Part shown: positions 35,555-45,720 of the stretch, in pieces
Layout of the letters: each line of letters begins with the position of its first letter
Numbering within the stretch: position 1 is the stretch's first letter
Assembly: GCA_034519525.1 (NCBI GenBank)
Contig: JAXHOJ010000063.1
Location: forward strand, 62,001 to 126,000
Source of the DNA: Gemmobacter sp034519525
GTDB lineage: Bacteria > Pseudomonadota > Alphaproteobacteria > Rhodobacterales > Rhodobacteraceae
Direction of reading: 5' to 3'
DNA: 64,000 bases
Position numbers and translations under genes: made by a program
Notes under the pieces: generated by a model
The model's input: only the letters and a program-made list of their open reading frames with translations
Database searches by the model: none
What the model was told of the DNA's origin: nothing

Positions 35555-35676
35555 TCATGCTGCCTTTCGCTGGTGCAGGTTGCGTCATGCATACTGCCAC
35601 ATCTTTCGCACGAGTAAGCGGAAAATGGAGCCGAAATGTGACAGGTCTTCGTTCAACTCTGCCTGATTTATGCAGA

Positions 35677-35702
35677 AAAGCCCCGCCGTGAAAGGGCGGG
35701 GC
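35677..35702 (-). terminator. Rho-independent terminator after the formaldehyde dehydrogenase gene
   Basis: On the minus strand GCCCCGCC-CTTTCAC-GGCGGGGC precedes TTTTC, 31 bases after the stop at 35733. Confidence 0.8.
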
Positions 35703-35732
35703 CCGCTGGATGCGCAACTCTTTCGTAGGGGG

Positions 35733-36863
<1,131 letters not shown>

Positions 36864-36936
36864 TGGCCTCTCCCTCTGTCAATTTGTGCCAAGCTGTGCC
36901 AAAGAATCGGGAAATGCAACGCGGGATACGGCACTT

Positions 36937-37299
36937 ATGATTGGACTTGCGAAATCTTCAGCACTTCTTCTGATCCTTGCGGTGGCCGCCTGCGCCCCGG
37001 CGCCCGCGCCGCAACCGGCCTATGTGCCGCCCGCGCTGCCGCCCGGCCTTGATCCGGTGACGGGCCTGCCGGTGGATCTGACCCCGGGCCTGAACGACCG
37101 GGAGCCTGACACCTGCAAGGCGGCCGATCACCAGTATCTGATCGGCCAGACCGAGGCGGCGGTGAATGCGGCGGGGCTGACCCGGCCCAGCCGGATGGTG
37201 CGCCCCGGCGGCATCATCAGCCAGGAGGAATATGATTCCTTCCGCATCAACTTCCACACCGATGCCCTGGGCAGTATCGTCCGCATCACCTGCGGCTGA
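36937..37299 (+). CDS. I78-family peptidase inhibitor lipoprotein
   Basis: 120 residues. The signal ends at a lipobox LAVAAC, followed by a Pro-rich stretch and an I78-type domain: CKAADHQYLIGQTEAAV, RMVRPGGIISQEEY, and ITCG at the end; the two outer cysteines likely form a disulfide. I78 proteins inhibit serine proteases. The paralogue follows after 26 bases, so the two make one unit. Confidence 0.85.
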   Translation: MIGLAKSSALLLILAVAACAPAPAPQPAYVPPALPPGLDPVTGLPVDLTPGLNDREPDTCKAADHQYLIGQTEAAVNAAGLTRPSRMVRPGGIISQEEYDSFRINFHTDALGSIVRITCG

Positions 37300-37325
37300 C
37301 CGATCCGCGCAGGAGGCGCAGCGAC

Positions 37326-37631
37326 ATGACCAGAACCCTGTGGCTGTTCCCCGGTCTGCTGTCGGCGGCCCTGCTTGCGGGATGCGTGGATGGCGGGGCG
37401 CCGCCTTCGCCCGGTATCCCGCCGCTGCCCCCGATCACCGAAGATGCCTGCGGGGCATCCGGCCTGCAGGGGCTGGTGGGGCAGGAAGAAGCGGCGCTGG
37501 CCGGGATGCGGTTTCGTGGCCCGATGCGCCTGATCCGCCCGGGTATGGCCGTGACCATGGATTATTCGGCGGAACGTCTGAACATCACGCTGAATGATGC
37601 AGGCGCCATCGAAAGCGTGACCTGCGGCTGA
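37326..37631 (+). CDS. I78-family peptidase inhibitor lipoprotein, tandem paralogue
   Basis: 101 residues with lipobox LLAGC, a Pro-rich spacer and the I78 core (CGASGLQGLVGQEEAALAG, MRLIRPGMAVTMDY, VTCG). It has the same layout as the preceding gene but is strongly diverged in the core, so the duplication is old. AGGAGG lies upstream. A perfect palindrome ends the unit. Confidence 0.84.
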   Translation: MTRTLWLFPGLLSAALLAGCVDGGAPPSPGIPPLPPITEDACGASGLQGLVGQEEAALAGMRFRGPMRLIRPGMAVTMDYSAERLNITLNDAGAIESVTCG

Positions 37632-37637
37632 TGTGGC

Positions 37638-37655
37638 GCCCCGCCGCGGCGGGGC
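37638..37655. terminator. Palindromic terminator-like site between I78 pair and cytochrome c'
   Basis: GCCCCGCCGCGGCGGGGC is a perfect 18-base palindrome, 7 bases after the I78 stop and 18 before the end of the convergent cytochrome gene. No T run. Confidence 0.5.
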
Positions 37656-37672
37656 ACCGGATCTGGTCGGAG

Positions 37673-38110
37673 TTACATGCGATAGACGGAATGGCAGGCC
37701 TTGCAGCTGCCACCGATGGCGCCCATGCCGGCCTTGACGCTATCCAGCGAGCTGGCATCCATCGCTTCGGCAGCCACTTTCAGCGCATCGGCCTTGGCCA
37801 CGAAATCATCCCAGTTGGTCCAGATTTCCGGCTTGGCTTCGGTTGCCGGATCGGTGGCCTGCGGTTCGAACTTGGCCGCGATATCGGCGGCCGCCGCTGC
37901 CAGCGCCGCCTTGGCGGCTGCGGCGCCTGCGGCATCGAACTCCGCCTTGCCACCGGCCATATCGCCCAGGATCTTGGTGTTCATGCCCACGGTTTTCATC
38001 AGGGCCTGCCGGGCCTGCACTGTCGGATCGGTGGCCTCACCCTCGGCAAAGGCCATGCCCGCCGAAAGCAGCGCCGCACCAAGAACGAGTCGCGAGAAGG
38101 TCTTCATCAT
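37673..38110 (-). CDS. cycP: Cytochrome c' (class II, periplasmic)
   Basis: 145 residues: a Sec signal peptide (cleavage near FA|EG), then a four-helix class II domain with C-terminal heme site CKACHSVYRM (proximal His, no sixth Met ligand). These proteins bind NO and CO in purple bacteria and relatives, and protect against nitrosative stress. The second ATG directly follows the first (MMK). The neighbouring formaldehyde/S-nitrosoglutathione dehydrogenase may share a role in NO detoxification. Confidence 0.92.
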   Translation of the reverse strand: MMKTFSRLVLGAALLSAGMAFAEGEATDPTVQARQALMKTVGMNTKILGDMAGGKAEFDAAGAAAAKAALAAAAADIAAKFEPQATDPATEAKPEIWTNWDDFVAKADALKVAAEAMDASSLDSVKAGMGAIGGSCKACHSVYRM

Positions 38111-38193
38111 CTGGCTCCATGCTGGAAAATCAGGGCCAGTATAGGCGGGCAAAATGGCAAACCGATATGGTTCTGACGGTGCGGTGCGGTGCC

Positions 38194-38715
38194 TCACGGC
38201 AATGTGTGCGGCCGGGGCGCGGCGGCCTGGCGGCGCAGCCGCGCCAGCATCCACCGCACGATCAGCCGATGGGCCGGGCCGACCGGCCACATATAGGCGC
38301 GGCCAAAGCGGTTGTGCGTCAGCACAGAGGAGGTGATGGCGAGCCTGCTTCCCTCGGCAGAAATGCAGGTCATCACATCCAGATGCCGGTCGCGGGCGGT
38401 CAGGGTCAGGGTTTCCGGGCTGGCATGTTCCACCAGAAAGAAATCCAGCCGATCCCCCACGGCCACATGATCGGCAGTTCTGCCGCTGAACCCGCCGATC
38501 CGCTGCACGCCGAACCGGGCCGAAATCGCATCGCGGATGCGAAAGGCAAGCTCCATCCCCGGCAACGGCTGCGCCATGACCATGTTCCACGCCACCAGCG
38601 GCGGCAGGGCATGGGCGAGGGTGACGGACTGGCTGTCGAAGAAATCCAGCTGTGCGGGCGGGCACAGCACCTGAATGGCCGTGCCCGGCAGGGTGAAACA
38701 CGTCGCCTGCGCCAT
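38194..38715 (-). CDS. DUF2867-family protein
   Basis: 173 residues from the ATG at 38715, preceded by GGAGG; an earlier in-frame start adds 19 residues without support. WNMVMAQPLPGMELAFRIRDAIS, FGVQRIGGFS and HNRFGRAYMWPVGPAHRLIVRWML match DUF2867. No known enzymatic residues; function unknown. The last residues are basic and Pro-rich. Confidence 0.75.
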   Translation of the reverse strand: MAQATCFTLPGTAIQVLCPPAQLDFFDSQSVTLAHALPPLVAWNMVMAQPLPGMELAFRIRDAISARFGVQRIGGFSGRTADHVAVGDRLDFFLVEHASPETLTLTARDRHLDVMTCISAEGSRLAITSSVLTHNRFGRAYMWPVGPAHRLIVRWMLARLRRQAAAPRPHTLP

Positions 38716-38856
38716 GCGGGCCTCCGATGCGATTACCACTGCGATCAGATCACCGCGGCGGGCGGCTGGCAACCGGCCAGTGCCGCGTCATCAGGACACA
38801 GGCAAGGCGGCAGTGCTGTGCGCCCTTGGGGAAGTTCTTGAATTTCGGGAAAATAT

Positions 38857-38933
38857 TGGTCGGAGCGAGAGGATTCGAACCTCCGACCCCCTGCTCCCGA
38901 AGCAGGTGCGCTACCAGGCTGCGCTACGCTCCG
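38857..38933 (-). tRNA. tRNA-Pro (anticodon CGG)
   Basis: Full cloverleaf on the minus strand: acceptor CGGAGCG / CGCTCCG, D arm GCGC..GCGC, anticodon stem CCTGC / GCAGG with loop TTCGGGA (anticodon CGG), T arm GGAGG-TTCGAAT-CCTCT with the invariant TTCGA, discriminator A and encoded CCA. 77 bases. Confidence 0.95.
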
Positions 38934-39002
38934 ACCGTGGCGTGGGGGTTAAACCGGATTGCGGGGCTTTGCAAGGGGCGATGGTGAAAATCTGTGCCGA
39001 TC

Positions 39003-39962
39003 TCAGCCTTCGGAGCGTTCGGCCCGGCGGCGCAGCATCGACGAGATGCGCGGCATCACCCCGGTTTCGGGGCGCGAGCGGGATTCCAGCACCGGGCGGT
39101 TTTCCGAAACCTTGGTCAGCCCCTCGCGCAGCACGATGTAGAGGCCCGATGCGATGATGACCGCAGATCCGGCCACCGTCCATTCATCCGGGGTTTCGCC
39201 AAAGATCAGATAGCCAAAGATCGCGGCCCAAATCATTTGCGAATACTGCATCGGCGCCACGATCACCGCCTCGGCCCGGCGATAGGCGGCGATCACCAGC
39301 ATCATGGCGACAAAGCCGAAAGCGGCGATGATGCCCAGCATCCCCAGATGTTCCACCGGCATCGGGCGATAGACAAAGGGCAGGGCACAGCCCAAAGCGA
39401 TGAAGTTGCCGACAATCGGATAGAGCAGCAGCACGACAGACCGTTCCTCGGATCCGATCTTGCGCACCACCACCGATGACAGCGAGGAAAACACCGCCGC
39501 CGCCAGCGCCGCCGCATGGCCCATGCTCAGCGGGGCGGCCCCGGGGCGCAGCACGATCAGAACGCCGATCAGCCCGGCCCCCACCGCAAGCCCGCGCCGC
39601 AGCCCGACCTTTTCGCCCAGCACCGGAATGGCCAGAACGGTAATCAGCAGCGGCGCCGCAAACAGGATGGCATAGGTCTGCGCCAGTGGCAGAACCGAAA
39701 AGGCATAAAAGGCCGAAACCCCGGTAATCACGGTGGATACGGTGCGCAGTGCCATCCACCAGGGATGCACCGGGCGCAGGGTGCCATCTGTGCGGTCGTT
39801 CATCAGCATCAGCGTGGCCAGAGGAAAGCTGAGCAGGCCCGCAAAGAACACGATCTGCACGGCATGGTAGTGAACGCCCAGGAATTTCACCACCACATCA
39901 TGGGTGGAATAGATCGCAAAGGCCGCCAGTGCCAGCAGGGCACCTTTCACATTCCCGGTCAT
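39003..39962 (-). CDS. EamA/DMT-family transporter
   Basis: 319 residues with ten predicted membrane helices in two EamA halves and an unusually long charged C-terminal tail (about 285-319, many Arg, Glu and Ser). I place the start at the ATG 39962, which has GGAGG 7 bases before it, not at a TTG two codons earlier. Substrate unknown. Confidence 0.86.
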   Translation of the reverse strand: MTGNVKGALLALAAFAIYSTHDVVVKFLGVHYHAVQIVFFAGLLSFPLATLMLMNDRTDGTLRPVHPWWMALRTVSTVITGVSAFYAFSVLPLAQTYAILFAAPLLITVLAIPVLGEKVGLRRGLAVGAGLIGVLIVLRPGAAPLSMGHAAALAAAVFSSLSSVVVRKIGSEERSVVLLLYPIVGNFIALGCALPFVYRPMPVEHLGMLGIIAAFGFVAMMLVIAAYRRAEAVIVAPMQYSQMIWAAIFGYLIFGETPDEWTVAGSAVIIASGLYIVLREGLTKVSENRPVLESRSRPETGVMPRISSMLRRRAERSEG

Positions 39963-40091
39963 CCGCAATCCTCCCTGCCGCGCGTTGGCGCTAACACCGT
40001 GATGCCAGAAATCTGCGCCTCGCTCAATCCGGTGGTGGGCTTGCGGGATGGGGGACGAAGGCAGAGACTGATCCGGCAGGGGGGCACCACA

Positions 40092-41677
40092 ATGAACGAG
40101 GGCTGGCTGGGGTTTGCGGGGGGCATCGGCTGTTTCTGTTCGGCATGATGGTGATGACCGATGCGCTGAAGGCGCTGGCCTCGGGGCGGATGCGGGCGGC
40201 GCTGGGGCGGTTTACCACCACGCCCCTGCGCGGCGTGCTGAGCGGGGCGATCGGCACTGCGCTTCTGCAAAGCTCCAGCGCGGTGATTTTGACGGTGATC
40301 GGCTTTGTCGGCGCCGGGTTGATGAGCTTTCCGCAGGCGCTTGGCGTGATCTTCGGCGCCAATATCGGCACCACGGCCACGGGCTGGATGGTGTCTGTGC
40401 TGGGGCTGAAGCTGCAACTGGGCACGGTGGCGCTGCCGCTGCTGTGCCTTGCGGCGCTGGGGGCGGCGGTGACACGCGGCCTGCAACGGCAGGTGGGCAT
40501 GGCGCTGGCCGGGTTCAGCCTGATCTTTCTGGGGCTGGAGATGATGCAGACCGCGACCGTGCAGGTCAGCGGTCTGCTGGCCGGGGGCTGGCTGCCGGGG
40601 GAAAGCTGGCTGGGGCGGCTGGCGCTGGTGCTGATCGGCGCGGCGGTGACGATGGTGATCCAGTCCTCCAGCGCCGGGGTGGCCGTGGCGCTGGTGCTGC
40701 TGGGATCGGGCAGCGTGACGCTGATGCAGGCGGCGGCGCTGGTGGTGGGCATGGATCTGGGCACCACGGCGAAATCGGTGCTGGCCACGCTGGGTGGCGC
40801 GCGCGAGATGCGGCGCACGGCCATGGCGCATGTGGGGTATAATGTGGTGACAGCCGGGCTGGCCTTTCTGGCGCTGCCGCTGATGCCGCTGATCCAGCGC
40901 CTGTTGATGGGCGATGCGCAGACGGCGCTGGTGGTGTTTCACACCGGGTTCAATCTGGCGGGGGTTCTGCTGCTGCTGCCGGTGCTGCCCTGGTTCGCCC
41001 GCGGGATCGAATGGCTGGTGCCGGGCGGCAGCGGGCCACTGCCCGAACCGCTGGACCGCCGTTTGCTGGGCGATGCCGATGTGGCACAGGATGCGGCACG
41101 CGGCGCGGCGGCGGCGCTGGCTTCGGTGCAATGCGCGCGGCTGGCAGCGGCACTGCGGCAGACCGGGGCCGCGCAGGAAGCGGGGCTGGCCCTTGCCGTG
41201 GCGGATCTGGAGGATTTCCTGATGCGGGTGGCCCTGCCAGCAGGCGGCACGGCGGGGCAGAACCGGCAGGCGGCGCTGCTGCATCTGGCCGATCACCTGG
41301 GCCGACTGGCGCAGCGGGCCGGGCAGGAAGAACGGCTGGCGGTGCTGGTGGCCGATCCGGTGTTCCGCCGCCCGGTCCGGATGCTGGCCGCCGCGCTGGA
41401 ACGGGCGGCGCAGACGCCCGCCGACCCCCGGCTGGCCCTGCGTCTGGCGCGGCTGCATGGCACGCTGGGTGGCCGCATGGCGCGGATGCGCCGGTCGGTC
41501 TTGCTGCGCGAACATGTGGGATTGGTCAGCCCGCCAGACCTGTTTGCCCTGACGGATGCGCTGCGCTGGTTGGAACGGGTATTGTTCCACACCGAACGCA
41601 TCGTGCACTACGGCGCCGTGGCCGCAGCGGCGGCCCCTTCACGCGAAGAGGCCGCCAGAAGGCTTTTCGACGAATGA
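40092..41677 (+). CDS. Na/Pi cotransporter family protein (one frameshift)
   Basis: The start ATG 40092 gives MNEGWLGFAGGIG, then the frame breaks at about 40127-40131; the next frame continues with LFLFGMMVMTDALKALASGR as expected for the family. The break fits one lost C (GGC CTG read as GGCTG). Repaired length is 528 residues. Two inverted repeats carry the signature QSSS (TALLQSSSAVILTVIGFVGAG and MVIQSSSAGVAVALVLLGSG) with FGANIGTT and MDLGTTAKS; a helical cytosolic PhoU-like region covers the last 200 residues. Probably moves phosphate with sodium, but some members do other jobs. Confidence 0.86.
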
Positions 41678-41681
41678 CGCC

Positions 41682-42790
41682 TTACAGGCTGGCGTCCAGC
41701 GCCGCGATCACCGCATCGCCCATGGCGCTGGTGGACACCGGGGTGCCGCCTTCGGGGCCCATCAGATCGGCAGTGCGCACGCCATCGGCCAGCACCTTTT
41801 CCACGGCCTGTTCCAGCCGCGTCGCCTCGTCGCCCAGATCGAAGCTGTAGCGCAGCGCCATGGCAAACGACAGGATGCAGGCGATCGGGTTCGCCTTGCC
41901 CTGCCCGGCAATGTCGGGGGCCGAGCCATGCACGGGTTCATAAAGCGCCTTCGGCCGGCCATTGGCCATCGGCGCGCCAAGCGAGGCCGAGGGCAGCATC
42001 CCCAGGCTGCCGGTCAGCATCGCCGCCATATCCGACAGCAGATCGCCAAACAGGTTGTCGGTCAGGATCACGTCGAACTGCTTGGGCCAGCGGCACAGCT
42101 GCATGGCGCCGGCATCGGCATACATGTGGCTCAGTTCCACATCCGGATATTCCTTGTCGTGGATTTCCTGCACCACTTCGCGCCACAGGATGCCCGATTC
42201 CATGACATTGGCCTTCTCCATCGAGCAGACCTTGTTGCCGCGGCGGCGCGCCAGTTCAAAGGCCGACTGCGGGCGACGCGGGCAATTTCGGATTCGGTAT
42301 AGCGCTGGGTGTTGATCCCCACACGTTCATTGCCTTCGGTGAAGATGCCGCGGGGTTCACCGAAATAAACGCCGCTCGTCAGCTCGCGCACGATGACGAT
42401 ATCAAGACCCGCGACCACATCCTTTTTCAGGCTGGAGAAATCGGCCAGCGCGTCAAAGCACTGTGCCGGGCGCAGGTTGGAAAACAGATCCATTTCCTTG
42501 CGCAGGCGCAGCAGGCCGCGCTCGGGCTTCACGCTGAAATCCAGCACGTCGTATTTCGGCCCGCCCACGGCGCCCAGCAGAACCGCATCCACCTCTTGCG
42601 CCTTGGCCATGGTATCATCATGCAGCGGGGTGCCGTGCTTGTCATAGGCGCAGCCGCCGACAAGATCTTCGCTCACATCAAAGCTGATGCCGCGTTTCGC
42701 ATCATACCAGCCGATGATCTTTTTGACCTCGGCCATGACTTCAGGGCCGATGCCGTCGCCGGCAAGGATGAGAATGGAAGGATTGGCCAC
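41682..42790 (-). CDS. leuB: 3-isopropylmalate dehydrogenase (one frameshift)
   Basis: Third step of leucine synthesis, NAD-dependent. The N-terminal frame runs from a GTG at 42790 (VANPSILILAGDGIGPEVM, with AGGAGC before it) through LLGAVGGPKYD and IVRELTSGVYFGEPRG; the C-terminal frame starts within SMEKANVMESGILWREVV and includes the metal site DNLFGDLLSDMAAML and HGSAPDIAGQGKANP. The frame changes at about 42262-42270 in RVARS-AFELARRRG (one base lost or two gained). Joined length is about 369 residues, the normal size. Sequence on both sides is fully conserved, so the break is suspicious. Confidence 0.92.
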
Positions 42791-42878
42791 GGAAAGGCTC
42801 CTGCGCTGCAAGAAAGTTGTGCGGCTGGCCTATCGTTTCGGGATATTCGGGTCAAGCAGGCTTGGGGTTTTCACGCGG

Positions 42879-44012
42879 TCAGCGCAGATCCAGATCGGCC
42901 CAGACCGGGAAATGCCGCCCCGCCGCACGCAGATTGGTGGCCAGATCCGGGGCGGTTTCGGGGCGCAGCACGCCCGCGCCCCTGACCGTGATCCCGGCAG
43001 AGGGCAGCAGATAATCCACCCGCAACGGGCCGGGGGGCTGGGCGAAATCGGCGGTGGCCGTCTGCCCGACCGGGTCTTGCAGCTGCGGATGATCCAGCAG
43101 GGCGCGGATCGCCTGGCGCCGCCCGTCGCCCCGTTCGGCATCCAGATTGGCATCGCCCAGCAGCACGAAAGGCTGCGCTGGGGGCGGATAGGGCAGGGCG
43201 CCCGCCAGCAGCTGCAGCCAGAAGGCGGCCTCGTCATGATTGCGGCGGCCATTGCGGTCTTCCGGCCCGTCGAACACCGGCGGCGTGGCTTTCCAGCCCA
43301 GCAGCGCCAGTTGCCCGCCCCCCGGCAATTCTGCCGCGACCTGCCAGTGGTTGACAGAGGACAGCGGCTGCGCGGCCTGCACTTCGGGCGTCAGATCGGC
43401 GGGCAGCAGCGCGCCCGGCAGATCGGCCCAGCGAAAGCCGGTGTAATCCTGCGCCTGATCCACCGCCAGGGGCAGCCGCGACAGCAGCGCCATGCCGCCC
43501 TGGCCCGCAAATTCACCGTAACCCCAGGCATCGCGCGCTTCGGCCCGCCGCCCGTTGCCATCCAGATCGAACCCGCTCTGCACACCGGCATTTGGCCGCA
43601 GCGCAAAGCCATGCGGATAGGGCATCCCCTCGGCGGCCAGCCGGGCCTGCAGCGCGGCCAGCGCCACCAGCTGTGTGTCGAAATCCATGTCGGTCAGCAG
43701 CAGCAGATCGGCATCCAGCGCCCGGATCACCGCGATCACCGCCGCCAGTTCGGCGCTTTCGCCCTTGGTGATCTCGGCCAGCAGCAGCCCCGGGCCCCGG
43801 CGGCTGAGATCGGCACCCCAGGTCGCCACGCGCAGCGGATCGGCTGCGGCGGGCAGGCACAAGGTCAGCGCGATCAGGGCCAGCGCGATCAGGCCGGCTG
43901 AAAGCCCGAACGCGGCACGGCGCCCGAAAGCCTGCGCTGTTCGCGGATCATCTGCGCGATCTTGTTCATCGCAATGCCGCGCATGAACAGGCTGCAGGGA
44001 AGGAAGGACCAT
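42879..44012 (-). CDS. Endonuclease/exonuclease/phosphatase-family protein, exported
   Basis: The core (from about FGLSAGLIALALIALTLCLPAAADP) begins with a signal peptide, so the product should be periplasmic or secreted. EEP marks are VLLGDANLDAERGDG (GDxN), VDYLLPSAG and HFPVWADLDL at the end; the metal-binding Glu is replaced by an acidic region (LTDMDFDTQ). The only ATG in frame is at 44012, which overlaps the upstream membrane-protein gene by 124 bases and puts about 34 residues before the signal peptide. A downstream non-ATG start near 43915 or an error nearby is likely. Substrate unknown. Confidence 0.72.
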   Translation of the reverse strand: MVLPSLQPVHARHCDEQDRADDPRTAQAFGRRAAFGLSAGLIALALIALTLCLPAAADPLRVATWGADLSRRGPGLLLAEITKGESAELAAVIAVIRALDADLLLLTDMDFDTQLVALAALQARLAAEGMPYPHGFALRPNAGVQSGFDLDGNGRRAEARDAWGYGEFAGQGGMALLSRLPLAVDQAQDYTGFRWADLPGALLPADLTPEVQAAQPLSSVNHWQVAAELPGGGQLALLGWKATPPVFDGPEDRNGRRNHDEAAFWLQLLAGALPYPPPAQPFVLLGDANLDAERGDGRRQAIRALLDHPQLQDPVGQTATADFAQPPGPLRVDYLLPSAGITVRGAGVLRPETAPDLATNLRAAGRHFPVWADLDLR

Positions 44013-44722
44013 GCGGTAAGCGTCCAGATCAGGGTTTGCGGGGTTTTCAGCGTCAGCTGATCAAAGCCCGAAGCGCCGATCTTCACCACGGCGGGAATCA
44101 GGAAGGGCAGCAGAAAGCCGAAGGCGATATTGATCCTGGCATCCCGTTCCAGCCGCGCCACCACATCGCCGCCCGTGGTCGGATCGAAGGTGGGCAGGTT
44201 GATCCAGACATTGAACACGCCGGTCTTGGAGGGCCAGCTTTTCATCTTCAGCAGCAGCACGAAATAGATCAGCCCCACCAGCGACAGCAGATAGGCCACC
44301 CCGGCGGCCGTCCGCACGGCCACCACCTGCGCGGGCGGGGCGTTCTGGGTCATCATGATCGTGGCCAGCCGCACGGGCGAATAGGGGAAATCCATCGCCT
44401 CGCCGATCACCATGCCGATGGCGCTGACCAGCCGGGTCAGGGTGGTGGGGGCAACCAGGTTCTTCTCGATCACGGTCAGCAGGAAGACGGTGAAGAACAG
44501 GATCAGAAACCGCATCCGGTTCAGCGGCGGCGCATCGCGGAATTCGACAAGGCCGGGATAGGTGGTCTTGTATTCGGTAAAGGTCAGCGCGCCGGCAAAC
44601 AGCGCCACCAGCGCCACCATCTCGCGCCCGTCGGCGCCCGTGCCCGGCAGAAGCACCGAGGGTGTGATGATCAGAACCATCACAAGAAATGCGCGAAACG
44701 CCGCACCTGTCAGCCGTGTCAC
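43889..44722 (-). CDS. Conserved multi-spanning membrane protein
   Basis: 277 residues from the GTG at 44722, which follows an AAGGCAGGG site; the frame is open further upstream to 44944 but that part is basic and unlike a membrane protein. Hydrophobic segments lie at about 5-25, 33-50, 72-90, 140-160, 200-225 and 238-258. DAPPLNRMRFLILFFTVFLLTVIEKN is conserved-looking. It lies between leuD and the EEP gene, on the leu strand. I do not recognise a functional family. Confidence 0.7.
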   Translation of the reverse strand: MTRLTGAAFRAFLVMVLIITPSVLLPGTGADGREMVALVALFAGALTFTEYKTTYPGLVEFRDAPPLNRMRFLILFFTVFLLTVIEKNLVAPTTLTRLVSAIGMVIGEAMDFPYSPVRLATIMMTQNAPPAQVVAVRTAAGVAYLLSLVGLIYFVLLLKMKSWPSKTGVFNVWINLPTFDPTTGGDVVARLERDARINIAFGFLLPFLIPAVVKIGASGFDQLTLKTPQTLIWTLTAWSFLPCSLFMRGIAMNKIAQMIREQRRLSGAVPRSGFQPA

Positions 44723-44990
44723 CACTGCCCTGCCTTCCTCGAACCGGACGGACGCGATCCATCGTCGCGTCCTGTTTCCCATCGTTCCCCGCACATTGTG
44801 GCGGGCTGCCTCATTCTTGCCCAAATTGTGCCTACTTTCAGCCAAAGCCGCAACAATCCGTTTCAGGGATATTCCCAAGACGGGCCAAACCAAGGCGCAG
44901 TGTCGCTTTCTTGCACCAAACTGGACAAAGAATATGGCCGCCACGGGGCAAACCCGTGGCGGCCATGGTAATTTCAGCTTGAAGGCGAGT

Positions 44991-45596
44991 TCAGGCCCAG
45001 GGGCGCAGGGCTTTGGTCTGCGCTTCGAAACTGTCGATCGCGGCGGCCTTTTCCAGCGTCAGGCCGATATCGTCCAGCCCGTTCAGCAGGCAATGCTTGC
45101 GGTGGCTGTCCACCTCGAAGGCAAAGCTCTGCCCGTCGGATGTGGTGACGGTCTGCGCCACCAGATCCACGGTCATGCGGGCATTTTCCCCCTTGCGGGC
45201 GTCTTCCATCAGCACATCCACGGCCTCTTGCGGCAGCACGATGGGCAGGATGCCGTTCTTGAAGCAGTTGTTGAAGAAGATATCGGCAAAGCTGGTGGAA
45301 ATCACGCAGCGGATGCCGAAATCCAGCAGCGCCCAAGGCGCATGTTCGCGCGACGACCCGCAGCCGAAATTGTCGCCCGCGACGATGATTTCCGCCTGGC
45401 GATAGGCGGGCTGGTTCAGCACAAAATCGGGGATTTCGGCGCCGTCCTGCGTATAGCGCATCTCGTCGAACAGGTTCTTGCCAAGGCCCGACCGCTGGAT
45501 CGTCTTCAGGAACTGTTTGGGGATGATCATGTCGGTGTCGATATTGACCAGCGGCATGGGGGCCGCGATGCCGGTGAGGGTGGTGAATTTGTCCAT
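44991..45596 (-). CDS. leuD: 3-isopropylmalate dehydratase small subunit
   Basis: 201 residues. MDKFTTLTGIAAPMPLVNIDTDMIIPKQFLKTI and FGCGSSREHAPWALLDFGIRCVIS (substrate-binding swivel domain) are the LeuD signatures. Works with LeuC to isomerise 2- to 3-isopropylmalate. Separated from leuC by the DUF3800 gene, which is uncommon for a subunit pair. Confidence 0.96.
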   Translation of the reverse strand: MDKFTTLTGIAAPMPLVNIDTDMIIPKQFLKTIQRSGLGKNLFDEMRYTQDGAEIPDFVLNQPAYRQAEIIVAGDNFGCGSSREHAPWALLDFGIRCVISTSFADIFFNNCFKNGILPIVLPQEAVDVLMEDARKGENARMTVDLVAQTVTTSDGQSFAFEVDSHRKHCLLNGLDDIGLTLEKAAAIDSFEAQTKALRPWA

Positions 45597-45720
45597 GGTT
45601 GCTGCTCCGTTCGTTCAGCCGTTGAATTTTAGGCGCCCTGATGCCATATTGACACCTAATGGGCTGGAGTTTTTCGGTCGGCGATGGGCTGCTGGGGTTT
45701 CTCGGCGGCCCATAGCTTTT

